Shown in pieces: positions 1 through 12,899 of a DNA stretch of 64,000 nucleotides. The DNA is from Gnetum montanum. Lineage: Eukaryota; Streptophyta; Gnetopsida; Gnetales; Gnetaceae. Position 1 is the stretch's first letter. Every line of letters begins with the position of its first letter. The translations under genes were made by a program, and so were the position numbers. A model generated the notes under the pieces. The model saw nothing but the letters and a program-made list of their open reading frames with translations, searched no databases and was not told the DNA's origin. The DNA lies in assembly GCA_015680685.1 (NCBI GenBank), contig MNCI01010871.1:675030-739029 (forward strand), written 5' to 3'.

Positions 1-2038
1 GCAAGGATCCTCATCTTCCATTTATTAATCCTTGTCATCCTCAATAGTTTAGTTATGGGGGATATCCCCCATTCTAGTAACAAGTAGGATTAATAACCAC
101 TTTTTATTTTCTTTAATTTTACAACTTTTTTTGTTTTCCAATTTTTTGGTTTTCAATTTCTTGTTTTATCATTTTTTCTTTTTGTCTTTTTACATTTTTA
201 TAAGTAATCTTGTCTACAAATAAAACACTCATGTGGCTCTTTGGTTGAGATGTGTTCTATGTTATTAAGTCTCGAGTGATCAATTATCAGGATAGTGAGC
301 CCACTACATCCACTAATCCACACTACAAATAAGAGGGTACAATGATATTATTGACATTTCTTGAAACTTAAAATTAAATTTGTGTTCATTGTACCCAGAA
401 TGAAGAAGGATGGACCAAGAGGGAATCATTAGGGTGTGACATCAAGGGGACTTGCAGATTCTCTTTCATGACATCTGTGAAAGTTATCATGCAACGTTGT
501 TGTACTAAGATCCTTGTAGATCTAATGAAAAATGGGAGTAAGAGTAATCAAAAGGGCACTCAAAAATCCAATGCTATTCTAGGGGGTCCCACTAGAAAGA
601 CATGCACCCATGCCTAAAAGTTGGCAACTTCTCTGGATTCAGAAATTGAAAAAAAAAGAGAGAAAGAAAAGAAAAAGAAAAGAAAAGCAGAAAAAGGAAC
701 TGCCACAAAGCAAAAATCACTCCTCCCTTGAAATAAATGCCAAGTGATTGCATGCCTTGTTGTTATGGTACTCTCATAGTCACTCATCATGGGATGAAAC
801 AATGCGGTGTCACTGATTAGAGGAATGGACTTGGTCCTAATCTTGGAATGATGGGTTAATGACACATTAATCATGATTTACACTTAGGATTCACTATGTC
901 CTGGGTCAGTTACCTCATGTCCCAATCTCTACAATCCCTTATATACACCATCTCATCTCCCTGTTCATGTAATTGTTTCTTGTGTCTTGTATAGTGTAGA
1001 ATTCTTACCTCATTCTAGTGGTATCTAATGTGTGTGTGTTTTGTGAAACTGGTATGTATTACATTTAACCCTTTTAGTGCCTACAGACATTTTAAGGTGT
1101 GGTTACACAAGGGCATTATAGGTTGGAACCTTCTTTGGGGAGGATCCACTTGCGTGACTTTTGCAATTTGTACTTGTTGCATACCACCACATCATCTTAT
1201 ACCCTTTGAGTACTTTATTTTTAAATCTATTCTTTCCTTTGTCATAATTTTATCAAACGTTCCTCAAAACTCTAAAATTTTAGGGCAACTTCCTTGAAAA
1301 AAATTCTAACTCTAAAATCACACAAAGCAAAGAATTTAACATTTATTAAAAGTAACAAGTAAGGTATGAAATCATTGATTTTTTTTCAATAACCTTACTA
1401 ACAATTGATCTTTGTGTGATTATAGATGGTCCCTAAAAGAAGATAACAAGGAGGACCTTTTGAAGGTGCAATCGAATGACCAGGGGGAGGCAAAGGCCAA
1501 GGAATTCATGCAGAACATGCAGAGCAGGAGGCATAATCACTCAGCATCCATCATGGAACTCCTGTTACTAGATAATCTATCTAAGAAGAAGGTGGAGAGG
1601 TGAGGGCCCAAGCCTATGAAGAGGAATGATGGCTATTTGCAGCATAACATGTCAAGGCCAATCAAGTGTTCCCGCAACTGCCATGTTCATGGAAAGTGCC
1701 AACTCCATCAAACATTGGAACATCATCATGGACAACTCATAATCCTTGGATAGAAGAGGAGAAACATCAAGAGGTTCTTCAAAGGTATCAATCTTAGAAG
1801 CTTGATCGTTTAGGAAAAAGGAGAGGCACCCATAGAGGAGCCACCACTACCGAGAACCCCATGAGTTCCACAAGTTTTTTCTTTTGTGTCTGTGTCCAAA
1901 TTTTGTTTAATTCTCCACTGCGGCATAAATAAATTCCTAGTTAGTTAATAATCCCATACCTATCCATTGTGTAATCAATTGAACTTGTTTCTCACTTTCT
2001 TTGACTTGAGGATGAGTTGTTATTCAATCATGGGGGTA
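1..2038 (+). mobile_element. Element 1: 3' spacer of an Athila-like LTR element, cut by the window edge
   Basis: This stretch is homologous in order and content to the 3' spacers of elements A and B. Shared landmarks are a 'tatggggga' box near 52, the phrase around 431 (agggtgtgacatcaagggga; compare 23850) and the block around 1081-1150 ending in 'tttggggaggatccact' (compare 24511-24570). No RT, RNase H or integrase reading frame is visible. A short open stretch at 1412-1603 begins just upstream of an acceptor-like 'gattatag' followed by ATGG. It lies where A carries its small spacer reading frame, but the peptide is not clearly similar. The 5' part of the element lies outside the window. Confidence 0.75.
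2025..2038 (+). promoter_or_regulatory. Polypurine tract of element 1
   Basis: The sequence caatcatgggggta abuts the LTR start TGATGAG. The same box (cagtcatgggg[ga]ta) abuts the 3' LTRs of B and A, so it is the likely plus-strand primer for reverse transcription. Confidence 0.65.
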
Positions 2039-2898
2039 TGATGAGTCATGGTCTATCCAACCCAGTTATTAGAGCTTCAATATCACATCAGCTATGATAT
2101 CGCGTACGTGATACTGCATCAGCTACGATATCGTGTATGTGATATCACTGCTTGCCTCAATTTCTATAAATAAGAGGTGGCTTTCCTTGTTTTGGTGTGA
2201 GTTCTTAGTTCCTTACCCAAACTCTTGTAGTTTTCCCTTCTTAGAGTTAGAATTATTTCCCAATGTATGCCCGCAGTGTGGTGATTGTAATTGTACGACA
2301 TGCTTATTTGAGTGTGATGTACTTGGACATGCACATGACCAACACTAGAGATTAAGATTACTTCATCATTGCAACATTCACTTAGTCTAATTAATTATTT
2401 ATTTAATTTTCATTTACTACTTTCTTAGTTAATCTCTTCTCACCCTAAACTCCTATTAAACGTGGAATGAGTATGACTTGATCATGAGCATTTAAGTGTG
2501 ACTACTTGGTAACCCAGTAGAGCACCTAGGATTTGCACTTGGTAATCCTAGTGGTAGTCGTGCATGAGGTCCAAGATGTGTATGAATGATTAAGAAACAG
2601 ATGCTCATCATACTTAGGCTAGTTTAGAATCTCTCTCACCCTTCCTCTCTTAGCTTAGTTAATATTACCTTCCATTATATCCAGGAGTAGCATTAGCAGA
2701 GGAACACATCATACACCTCACTCTGGAGTAAACCATATGTGACAAAGATAATACTAGTCCAAGTGGGAAGAAAGTGAACTACGACCTAAGGATAACTATC
2801 TAGATACGACAACTAGTCTGTCTACAGAGTTTGACCGGATCGTGTGTGAAACACTCATATTCGTATGGTTGAGTGTAGGGGTACCTTGTCACTTATCA
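2039..2898 (+). repeat. 3' LTR of element 1
   Basis: The LTR begins TGATGAG and ends in the family terminus 'gagtgtaggggtacc...cacttatca'. The U3 carries several GATATCGCG-type palindromes (about 2096-2145), then TATAAATA at 2165. The rest matches the R/U5 of LTRs A, B and F (for example 'agaggtggct', 'gagcatttaagtgtgactacttggtaaccc'). The sequence after it is repeat R1, so element 1 probably inserted into R1. The left target copy is outside the window. Confidence 0.85.
2165..2172 (+). promoter_or_regulatory. TATA box of the element 1 LTR
   Basis: TATAAATA followed by AGAGG lies 126 bp into the LTR, just after the palindrome array. Its position and flanks are conserved in every LTR of this family in the window. 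Confidence 0.6.
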
Positions 2899-3307
2899 GG
2901 ATAGATAAGTGTAGATTCAAGTATAGAATACATCCTGCCTCCTACAATAGATTTCAAAGATATTTTTTATATTCTTAGGCTTTAAAAGGCTTGATCTATA
3001 CTCCCTAAATCTTTTTTTCATATAGTTTTTTACATTTAATATAAAGTTTGTAGTTATTTTTTACCATAGTTTTTTTTGCATATTTCATGCACTTCTTAGT
3101 TTATTCTTTTATCCAACATTGAATCAATGTTTCACACATTTTCACTCATTTATGTTCATTTCACTTGGTAATACATTTTTTATGTCCTTAGGTAATTGGC
3201 AAGATCACCCAAGGCACCCTAAACCCTTTTGAGGCCTATGGATCCTAGGGTTAAAATTATACATATGGATTCTTTTGATTTTTAGCATCAATTTTTTTGT
3301 CATTATA
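2899..3307. repeat. Repeat R1, copy 1 (possible end of a long LTR)
   Basis: About 410 bp align collinearly with 52597-53013. Shared stretches are 'gatttcaaagatattttttatattctta', 'atataaagtttg' and 'gggttaaaattatac..atggattcttttgattt'. The two copies bracket the Tat gag-protease block (12.6-15.7 kb) and the Tat RT-integrase block (47.2-51.0 kb). They could be the inner ends of one element's LTRs. No convincing primer site follows this copy, so the LTR reading is inference. Confidence 0.5.
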
Positions 3308-3373
3308 GTTTTCTAGTGCTAGAATGAGGGCCTTTTCCTAAGTTCTTCATCTAAATCTATTTGCAAAAATTTT

Positions 3374-4629
3374 TGTACCACCCCACCCTAGCTAGGGTAA
3401 GGTGATGCCTAGGATTGAGTAATCGTAGAATGGAAGCATGATAACTAAAACCAATGTACATGATATTAAGGAAGGTCAAATGATACTGAAGTTTTTGACC
3501 ATACCAAAAACTAAACATACATATCACTATATAAAAATTCATGTCTCTACATAACGCAAACTATGCACTACTCTACTAAATTACAAAAACACATAAAAAT
3601 CATCATCATATAAATACAAGGATATCTAGTCCACATTATTGTACATGAAAATATACATTAACCAAGCATTAAAGATTTTCCTTCCTCTACTTTCCCTCTT
3701 CATGCTCATCTAGGCTCTTATGACTTTCACCTCTAATTAAATTAAGTTAGTACATAACTAAGCAGGAAGCCTGTACACTTCCCCTACTAGATGGTTAACA
3801 AGTGCTACACCAGAGGAGAGGAGTGGGGTACAGGGAAACTTGCAACAATTGTTAGTCTTACACATGCTCAAAACAACACACACCATAGCACCCATAATGC
3901 TAATCTACTATTATACAATCATAGATAAATCCATGGTCTAACATCATCTATCATGTCCATATCAGCATACAAAGAATCCACATAATCATAATATAATCAG
4001 AAGACATATTATCATTGATGTGACTCACAAACTAGTACTATCATATACATAGCCCATGTGGTTATTGGCATTTTTGTGCTTAGTGTAGCATGTGAGATGT
4101 TTCCATGAGTACTCATAACAACAGCTATGTATAGGTCTTTTATTTATCCAACTAGTACTAGGGTCAATCAACTAGTGACTTGTAGCCACTAGCCTTTTGG
4201 AGGACTGGCGATAGGGATGAACACACCTATGCCACATACCAGCCATAGAGACGAACACATCTATACTCTCCCACTCTTAGGATGAGGCTTTAGATAGGAG
4301 CCTCACTAATGCATCACAGTGAAGGTCAATTCATACAACCTCCACATTGCCTGATCACCAACTGGTTCACACTCTTATGCTAGCACCACCTACCAATGAC
4401 TATCACAAGCATTATCACAAAAACATGTACACATTTTAGCTAGCTTAATCACAACACACCCAAAAAAATATAACCACACATATCCATACCTAATAGTTAT
4501 ATTCATTCCATGAAAACAATACCATGATTCAACAAAACAACATGAAGACCTCAATATGAAAAAACACTACCTAAAGAGAAACATGAAGACCTATATACCC
4601 TTCAAAATGATATATGCCCAAAGAGAAAC
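3374..4629 (-). repeat. 3' LTR of the chromovirus, truncated
   Basis: This matches the inner part of the LTR at 8773-11282, with shared phrases such as 'aggtgatgcctaggat', 'ggaagcatgataactaaaaccaatg' and 'ttcaaaatgatatatgcccaaagaga'. Homology stops near 4629, where integrase coding sequence begins directly. About 1.2 kb of the LTR (equivalent to roughly 10060-11282) is missing. Confidence 0.8.
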
Positions 4630-5690
4630 ATGAAGAGATACATGATCTTTGACTAAAAAATTTAGTGGTCTTCAATGTTGATTGGCATGTGCCACTTGCC
4701 TATCTTGTGCAACTCTCAATCTATCTTGAGTCTCTTAAATCTACTTTTTAGTCTACTTGACCAAATTTGTGCTCACCTGTTGACGATCTTCTATGGTATC
4801 TGAACATATAGATGTTCTACATGGCCTACCATATAAAATCTTATATGGTGCTACCTACAAACTCTCCTGATAACTATTATTATAGGTAAATTTAGCTAAT
4901 GGTAGCATTCAATCCCAACCTTCTCTATACTGCAAAGCATAGGCTCTCAACATGTCTTCTAGAATTTGATTCACCTGCTAAGTTTGACCATTAGTTTGTG
5001 GATGATATGCTAAACTTATATTCAACTTTGTACCCATTTCCTTTTGAAATGCTTGCAAAAAATGTGACATGAATCGAGCATCTCTATCAGTAATAATTTG
5101 TTGTGGCATACCATGCAACTGTACTATCTCTACAAGAAAGAGATGTGCAACTTCTACTGCACTGACTAATGACCATGTGGCATGGAGATGGGTAGACTTT
5201 GTTAACAAATTAACAACTACTAATGTAGCATCATGGACACTACGTGCTCATAGAAGACCAACAATGAAATCCATACCAATGACATCCCATTTCCACTAGG
5301 GAATATCATGGAAATGCAAATATCCCCCAGGTCTTTAATGTTCTATCTTTACTTGTTGGCAAATTAAACATCAAGATACATACTCTCCTATCTTCCTCTT
5401 CATACCAAACGACCAAGACATCTATTGTAAACTTTGGCACATTTTTTGACTAACTAGATGCATTTGGTATATGCTTATGTGAGCCTTATGCATCAATTGA
5501 ATTTTTAGAGCTTCTAGAACACATATTTGACCATCCCTTCATAATACCCCATGACTAATCCATAGAAAGCGGTCCATTAGAGGTAATCTTTTGCCTCAAT
5601 GTCTGACACCAGGGATCATGTCATTGTTGCTCCTGTATTTTCTCTTGTAAATTTGATTGAATTGTTAAGTTATTAAGATTATTTGCCATC
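4630..5690 (-). pseudogene. Chromovirus integrase, C-terminally truncated pseudogene
   Basis: This encodes the integrase part of a Ty3/gypsy polyprotein, which joins element DNA to the host chromosome. Visible landmarks on the minus strand are the end of a zinc-binding region (CLICQQVK, near 5370), a core beginning WDVIGMDFI (about 5280), the TDRDARF block holding a catalytic aspartate (about 5085) and the AYHPQTNGQT block (about 4985). The C-terminal start RPLNF..KDHVSL lies near 4650. The frame then runs into LTR sequence, so the distal C-terminus, including any chromodomain, is gone. Several stops interrupt the frame. Chromovirus identity comes from the sequence style plus the primer site, not from the lost chromodomain. 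Confidence 0.8.
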
Positions 5691-7560
5691 CTACTTAAGG
5701 TATTTGCTACTTTGTTAGTCTTGCCAAGCCTATATTTAACAGTGAAATCAAAATCAACAAGCAGCTCCACCCATCTATGTTGTTGCAAGTTTAACTATGG
5801 CTGACTCATAAGATATTGGAGGCTCTTATGGTCAGTCCAAATAGTCACCTTCTCCCCATATAGATAATGCTACCAAATCTTCAAGGAGAAGATCACAACA
5901 CCCAACTCTAGATCATGGATGAGATATCTAGTTTCATGTGGCCTCAATTGACGAGATGCATAAGCTAGAACCTGTCCATCTTGCATCTACACATAACCAA
6001 ATCTATCTCTTGAAGCATTAGTACTAACATCATATGGATGTCCTGGTGTAGGAGACATTAGCACTGGAGCAGTTACCAATCTATGCTTCAACTCTTCAAA
6101 TGCAACTTGACAAGCTAGGCCCCAAGTAAAGTTAGTCTCCTTTCTCAACGATCGGGTCAAAGCAGATGTTATGGGAGAAAAATGTTCCACAAACCTTTTG
6201 TAATATCCTACTAATTCCAAGAAGATTTGTACCTCCACAATGGATTATGGCATAGGCCAATTATGAACAACTACAATCTTTGTAGGATCCATAGAGATAC
6301 CAGCTCCTGACACCACATGTCCTAAGAACTAAATCTCTAATTGCCAAAATGAACACTTGGATGGCTAAGCATATAGTTGGTACTTCCTTAAAGTCTCTAA
6401 AATCATTTGTAGGTGCTTTTCATGCAATTACTCATTAGGAGAATATACTAAGATATCATAGATGAACCCAATCGCAAGCTAATCTAGGAATGTCCACATC
6501 ACACTATTCATGAGGTGCATGAAAATTTCTGGTGCATTTTTCAACCCAAAGGGTAGCGCCAAAAACTCATAATGGTCATACCATGTTCTAAATTCTATCT
6601 TTAACACATCTTATTCATGAACCCACACTTGATGATACCCAAACTTGAGATCAATCTTTGAGAATACATGAGCTTCCCAAAGTTGATCCAACAAGTCATC
6701 AATGTGCAACAGAGGATATTTATTTTCATAATCACCTGGTTTAGCTACCTATAATCTATGCATAACTAGAAACCCCTATCCTTCCTTTTAAAAAATAGCA
6801 CTGGTGCATCTCACAGTGATACACTGGGTTGAATAAGGCCTTTAGCCAGCAAGTCTTATAGTTGAATCTTTAGCTTTGCCAACTCTATAGAAGACATCCT
6901 ATGTGGAGCCTTTGAAATAGGCTTTGTAGTAGGATTAAGTTTGATCTCAAACTCAATCTCTTGCCTTGGTGAAAAACCTAGTAATTTTGATTAGAATACA
7001 TCATGGAATTTATGAATCACAGGAATTTGATCTATCTCCACCATATCTATTTTATAGATTGTACCCATAAAAAAATCATGCCCTTTTTGAAGCATCCTAT
7101 GGTACATTTGAGAGGAGACCAAATCTAGGCACATAGTCCTCGAATGAGTTTGTACGTCTATTGGAGCACCATCATTTCATTATAGTTGTAGGAGCTTCTA
7201 TTGATAGTCCAAACTAGCATTGAACTATAACAATTAATCCATCCCCAAAATTACATCATATATACCAAGATTCGTAAAATGTAATCACTAAACCATTGCA
7301 CACCTTCCAATTCTACTAGCACACCTCTACATACCTAATCAACTTGAGTTTCATGACCCCCAACAGAAGATACTATCAACATAAGAGAAAGAGAATGACA
7401 TACAAAAGCTATCTAATGTGCAACTGTAGGATCTATGAAAGAATGGATAGCACTTGGATCAAATAACATTAACATAGCAAAGCCAAAAATCATACCTCCT
7501 ATCTCCATCACTATGTTTGATTGCATGTCCAAAGGCTAATCTATTAAGGCATACACCTAT
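5691..7560 (-). pseudogene. Chromovirus protease, reverse transcriptase and RNase H pseudogene
   Basis: The minus-strand frames give, in order, a retropepsin-like motif LFDPSAIHSFI (near 7460), where the usual D-S/T-G-A is changed to D-P-S-A, then an RT. RT landmarks are the VLFFKRKDRG block (about 6800), [12 protein letters not shown] (about 6640), LPFGLKNAPEIF (about 6550) and a damaged catalytic box YDILVYS (about 6450). RNase H follows, with LVGYYKRFVEHFSPI near 6200 as the RT-RNase H connection. It is followed by integrase and preceded by gag, as in chromoviruses. Stops and the altered active-site residues make it non-functional. Confidence 0.8.
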
Positions 7561-8420
7561 CCTTGAGTCCTTTTGTCCCCTCCTTTGGGTTGAGTGACTA
7601 GTGCTCCACATCCACCATGAACTAGAGGTCATTGTCCTTTGCCTCTACTTCCTCCACTACTACCTACCTACTTTGGGCACTCTTGAGCCTAATGCCCTGG
7701 CTACCCACATGCAAAAACATTTTGGCAATCCCTCTATAGATGACCAAGCTACCCACATCTATAATAAACAATAGCTCCATGACTAGCTCCAATAGTAGGA
7801 GCATGAGCAGGTGTTGGGTTCTCTACTCCATGGCCATGAGCTTACTTAGAGGGGCTAGGTTTCTCTTCAAATGTTGATCCTCACTTCTACCCTTGTTGCC
7901 TCTTTCTATGTGCTGTATATTCTTGCTGACTCCTCTCTAAATCCATGGCTATTACTCTAGCTTCATCATAGGAAGTCGATTTGAAAGGTCATAGGTGATC
8001 CTTTAAAGATGGTTTCAAACCTCGAATAAAGTTGTTCACTTGTGCCTGAGCATCTATTTGCATCTGGGGTACATAGCTACTTAGCTCAGGGAAATGACCA
8101 TCATACTTTATCATAGATTAACTACCCTGATACAAATGATAGAACTTGTTCTTCTTAGCTTGTGCATATTGGGTAGACACATAATGACCTTTGAAAGATG
8201 CTAGAAAATCATACCATGTGACCTCTTGACTAGTCCATGCCTTGGCTTGCTCTTCGATTGTCAACCAACATTGGGCAGTACCAATCAATTGATAAACTAA
8301 CAAGCAAGTTTGTTGAACTGATGAATAGCACATCAAATAAAAATCCTTTTGTAATTCCTCTAACCATTTTGTAGCTATAGTGGGATCCTTAGTGCCATTA
8401 AATTTAGGTGGTCCCAATTT
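7561..8420 (-). pseudogene. Chromovirus gag pseudogene with two zinc-knuckle remnants
   Basis: An open stretch of 99 codons at 8118-8417 contains PPKFNGTKDPTIATKWLEE and a following helical region, the signature of the plant retrotransposon gag domain (capsid-like). Downstream, around 7665-7770, are two zinc-knuckle remnants: RCG-x-LGHL-x-RDC and ACG-x-PGH-x-AQEC, with stop codons at the x positions and first cysteines lost. The product would package element RNA. The tandem knuckles fit a Tekay/Del-type gag. The frame is broken by several stops between the two regions. Confidence 0.75.
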
Positions 8421-8757
8421 CTAAAACTACTTAACTAGTTCCCTATTGATAGGCTACCTATTTGATTCTCTTGAGCCTCCACTACCACTACCACTTCTTG
8501 CTTCCTTGATCATGGGAATGAGAGAATCACTAGCTACAACATGCTGCTAGAAGATCTATAACAATTGTTGTATAAGCTTTGGTTGCCTATTTGCAGGACC
8601 ACTGTTAGATGTTTGAGGAGGTTGCTCCTATCCATCATTAGACCCTTCTAGTCTACAAGCCACACTGGCATCATGACCACATGTACTATACATAGCTGTA
8701 GCCTAAAATCACAAATGGGTGAGTATCCTAATCATCATACAACATCAGAGTAAACTA

Positions 8758-8769
8758 GCTTTGATACCA
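8758..8769 (-). promoter_or_regulatory. Primer-binding site, initiator-Met type
   Basis: The minus strand reads TGGTATCAAAGC three bases inside the 5' LTR end. It differs by one base from TGGTATCAGAGC, the complement of the plant initiator tRNA-Met 3' end. It fixes the orientation of the element. Confidence 0.8.
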
Positions 8770-8772
8770 TAA

Positions 8773-11282
8773 TGTAACACCCTACCTTAGCTAGGGCAAG
8801 GTGGTGCCTAGGATCTAGTAATCATAGAATGGAAGCATGATAACTAAAACCAATGATGTGTAGAATACATGATATTAAGGAAGGTTATATGGTATAGAAA
8901 TTTCTAGCCACAACAAAAATAAACATACATATCACTTTATAAAAATGCATGTCACTACATAAAACAAACTATGCACTACTTTGCTAAATTACAAAAACAC
9001 ATAAACATCATCCTCATATATATACAACAATATCTAGTCCACAATATTGTACATGATAATATACATTAACTAAGCACTAAAGATTTTGCCTCCTCTACTC
9101 TCCCTCTCCATGCTCATCTAGGCTCCTGCACCTTTCACTTATAATTAAATTAAGTTAGTACAGAATTGAGTGGGAAGCATTTACACTTCCCCCACTAGAT
9201 GGTTGACAAGTGCTGCACTAGAGGAGAGGAGTGGGGTACAAGTCAACCTACAATAAATGTTAGTCTTACACATGCTCAAAATAACACACACCATAACATC
9301 CATGATGCTAATTTAGTATTATACAATCACAGATAAAGCCATGGTCTGACACCATCTATCATACCCATATCATCATACACAAGGTCCACATAATCATAAT
9401 CCAATGAAAACACATATTATCACCTATGTGACTCACAAACTGATATTATTAGATACATAGCCCATTTGGTTACTAGCATATCCATGGTTAGTGTAGCATG
9501 TGAAACATTTCCATGAGTACTCATAACAGTCATTTCCTATAGGTATTTTATTTATGCAACCAGTGCTAGGGCCTATCAACGTGTGACTTGCAACCATTAG
9601 CCTTCTAGAGGATTGGCGATAGGGATTAACACACCTATGCCACATACTAGTCATAGGGACAAACACACCTATGATCTACCACTCTTAGGATGAGGCCTAA
9701 TATAGGAACCTCATTGATGCATCATAGTGGGGGTTAATCCATACTACCTCCAAGGTTCCTCATCACCAACTAGTCCACACCCTCATGGTAGCACTACTTG
9801 CCAACAAGTGTCACAAGCATCATCATGAAAACATGTACACATTTCAGCTAGCTTAAGCCAACACATGTCATAAGCACAACACACCCTAATAAACATAACC
9901 ACACATATCCATACCTAATAATTACAATCATTTCATAAAAACAATACCACAATTGAAAAAAATAACATGAAGAAACACTAACATATTTCTTAAATGGCAT
10001 GTACTTCCAAAAAAATGACTACTAGAATACCATTCAAAATGATATATGCCCAAAGAGAAAAGTAATCCTCTGATAGGCCCAATAGGCCCCAATAGGCCCC
10101 AAAAATATCATATTCCAATCATATGAATCTCATCAACACGACATATCATATTCTACAAGTTCACATCATTCCATACATTGCATATATCTTAATGCACAAT
10201 TCATAATCCAAATCGGACAATTTTAGGAAATAGATAAAATAACATGTCCAAGCTCAATATTTGATCTATCCACCCCACATGGCCACACCACATAATCATA
10301 TATACTAATCCATCACAAAAATACAGGGAAAAGGTAAAGACAACACACTAATTAAAATTGTTGGGGCAAAAAGGCCGAAACAAGTAGAAAACCGTCAAAA
10401 ATTTTGTAGGACTCCATTTCACTCCGAACAAGTTCTACACCCACATATATATGATTGCAAAAATCCCAAATCCAAGGTCAAAGTAAGCAAAGATTGTCCA
10501 TAAAGCTTAGAATTCAAAAAAATATGGAACAGAAGAAGAGAGAAGAAAGAAAACAAAAGAAAATAGGCTCTTGTGCATTTCTATTTTTGAAAAAAAGAAA
10601 AAGAAATAGACAAAATTAGATTTTCTAAGGGGTGGTAGTGCAAAAAGGTAGTGGAGAAAAAAATAAGGATAAAAAAAAACTATGCTTTTAAGCATATTTT
10701 TTAAAAATATACATGTAGCCTTTGTTTTTTTTCCTTTGTGCATGTCATTTGCAAATGAACGTTACTTTTACTTTGGTTTTTTTAACTTTATTTTATTTCA
10801 TTTTATTTAAATATATCATTTTCATAAGCTAATACATTTTTTTCCTCTGCAACTAATATCGTAAACTTGAATCATGCGTAATAGACACATTGGAACTCCA
10901 AATCAAAATATATTTGAACCTACGAGGTCCTTATCATACACTCTACACATTTACATGCCAAAACCACACCCAAACATCACACAAGATAGTGATATAGTGC
11001 AAATGTCTTAATACAAAAATCACACATAAAGCATATAGACATATTGGATAGGTGCTCTGGTAGCCCACTCCAACACACCTGCTAGCAACATCACCTATCT
11101 AACACATCACATAGGGCTAGTGTACATAATCATGTAAATACATCATAATCGTAACATAAAGATGAAGCCTCATAACATATAAAATACATTAACTCATCCT
11201 CAAAAATCCACCAGGACTTCACATGTAATGTATAAATCATAAGCGTATGACCATACTTGTTGTCTCTGGTTGGGGTGTAACA
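8773..11282 (-). repeat. 5' LTR of the chromovirus (about 2.5 kb)
   Basis: The inner end is tgtaacaccctacc at 8773 and the outer end is ggttggggtgtaaca at 11282, followed by target copy ATTTT. The length is about 2510 bp, long for a plant LTR. Short open stretches inside it are not supported as genes. A short repeat of 'aataggcccc' lies near 10080-10100. Confidence 0.82.
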
Positions 11283-12600
11283 ATTTTCTTCCTATTTCTA
11301 CTTTGTGTACTAGTTTATTTGACAAAGAAAAAGTTATTTTGAGTGTTTTGTAACCACAACATTTGACATTACAACCACTTTTAATTTTTGTTATAGTTAT
11401 AGAAAAATAAAAAATTATAATTTATTGTTTTCATAGTTGTAGTGCACAATGCTTTCCTTGTTACTTGTAAAAATTAAAATATTATTACTTTTACAGTTAT
11501 AATGCACAATGCTTTTCCTTTTTCTTACATTTGTAGTTTTACTAGTTTTCTTTGATTCTCTGCATTTGCAGTTGCATGTAGTTTTTCTTGTACATAATGA
11601 AACATTTTTTCCATTTTTTCTATCATTGATCAGACACATTGGAAAAAATATGCTATAGCCACTTTTCATTTTTATGGTTGAAAAATAAATTAAAAATTAT
11701 TATTGTAATTGCTTTTCTTGTTTCCACACATACACTTTATCTTGATTTCTCAAATATGCTAAATATCATATATACTATAATCTCACAAGCTATAGCTCTC
11801 ATGCATTATAGTGCTCATATGATATATCTCTCATATGCTACAAGCTATGGCTCTAATACACTACAAGATATAGCTCTCATAGGCTATATTTTTTATATGC
11901 CACACACTATAGCTCTCATTTGTCACTACTATAGCTCTCATACACTACAAACTATAGCCCTCACAAACTATAGGTCTCATGATTTATAGCTATTATATGC
12001 TATAAATCTGATATGCTACAACCTTAGATGTTGGAAATTTATACACTATAAGCTACATCTTGTTTAAAATGTTACAGCCTTTGTCACATTTGTCCAATCA
12101 ATTAGTACGGTACAGTTTATGCCTTTTGCATAAATTGTTCTAGCATATAACATGGTTGCCATGGCCATGAATCGAGAATTTGCTTGCATCTATAACCTTA
12201 AGGACCTAGCTATAATGAAGCGTAGGTAGTCCCATAGGCTTCTAAAATGCAACCCTGTGTATGTCAATATCAGCAAGAAATATTACAATTTCATCTATGA
12301 AAAAATCTAAGTTAGACTCCAAGTGTGAGTTTGAATTTGTTCATAAGGATGGAAAGGAAAATATCCCTTCCCTATATGGAAAAATTGAGCTTTTGGAAAT
12401 TTATGTTAACTTGTTAGCCTAATTAGTGGATGCTAAAGAGGATGTCACAATAACTAAGGAAGCTAGCTTGGAATAGGATCAAGAGGATCATGATCTATTA
12501 TGACAATGACACTCATTTGGAGGAATCCTTACAATAGTCCATCCTTGACTTATTCATAAATAACCCCTTATATTCTATGCTAGTAATAGGTCAAGTAATG
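11283..12600 (+). other. AT-rich region, probable leader of Tat element D
   Basis: No supported gene. The region resumes after the chromovirus target duplication and runs up to the first gag-like frame. It contains a degenerate short tandem array (11790-12030). A weak open stretch near 12150 (ATGGTTGCCATGGCC) is not recognised. Confidence 0.45.
11790..12030. repeat. Degenerate tandem array, unit about 20-25 bp
   Basis: About ten imperfect copies of 'ctatagctctcatatgctacaa' are visible, with variants such as 'actatagctctcatacactacaa' and 'actatagccctcacaaactata'. Spacing is irregular. An open stretch across the array is a by-product of the repeat. Confidence 0.7.
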
Positions 12601-12899
12601 TCTAACACCTCCTTGTGTCAAATCTCACAACTACCTTCCCAGGTCTCATCCCTATTCACAACCATGCCTTTGACAATGTAGCCTTGTTCCACATCTCTAG
12701 CACTAATGACCTCCTCCATGCCATCTTATTTTCTTGTTTTAATAGACCCTTATTTAGGACTTCAAGTCCCACAAGCCTCCCAAAATTATTTCATTCCTTT
12801 CATTTTGTAAATCCTTGTTCAAACATCATTCTCCTTGTTCAACCTCATGGTAGCAGTAGCCATAAGACCTTTTTAGTCCATGTCATTGTCGATTGCATG

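Larger units (their letters stand above)
3374..11282 (-). mobile_element. Tekay/Del-like chromovirus (Ty3/gypsy), minus strand, decayed
   Basis: The element lies between direct repeats ATTTT (3369-3373 and 11283-11287). Its outer ends are TGTACCACCC on the left and GGGTGTAACA on the right, matching the TGTAACACCC...GGGTGTAACA termini typical of plant chromovirus LTRs. On the minus strand it reads 5' LTR, initiator-Met-type primer site, gag, protease, RT, RNase H, integrase, then a truncated 3' LTR. Many in-frame stops show it is long dead. The deletion at the 3' end removed the integrase C-terminus, the polypurine tract and about half of the LTR. Confidence 0.88.

Noticed and set aside
3308-3340. 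Primer-binding site after R1 copy 1 (ctagtgctagaatgaggg)
   Set aside because: It could be read as a worn TGGTGCTAG-type site, but I know no plant tRNA whose 3' end fits, so it is not claimed.
10507-10743. Minus-strand Phe-rich frame
   Set aside because: Low-complexity A-rich sequence inside the chromovirus LTR; no motif and no conservation in the other LTR.
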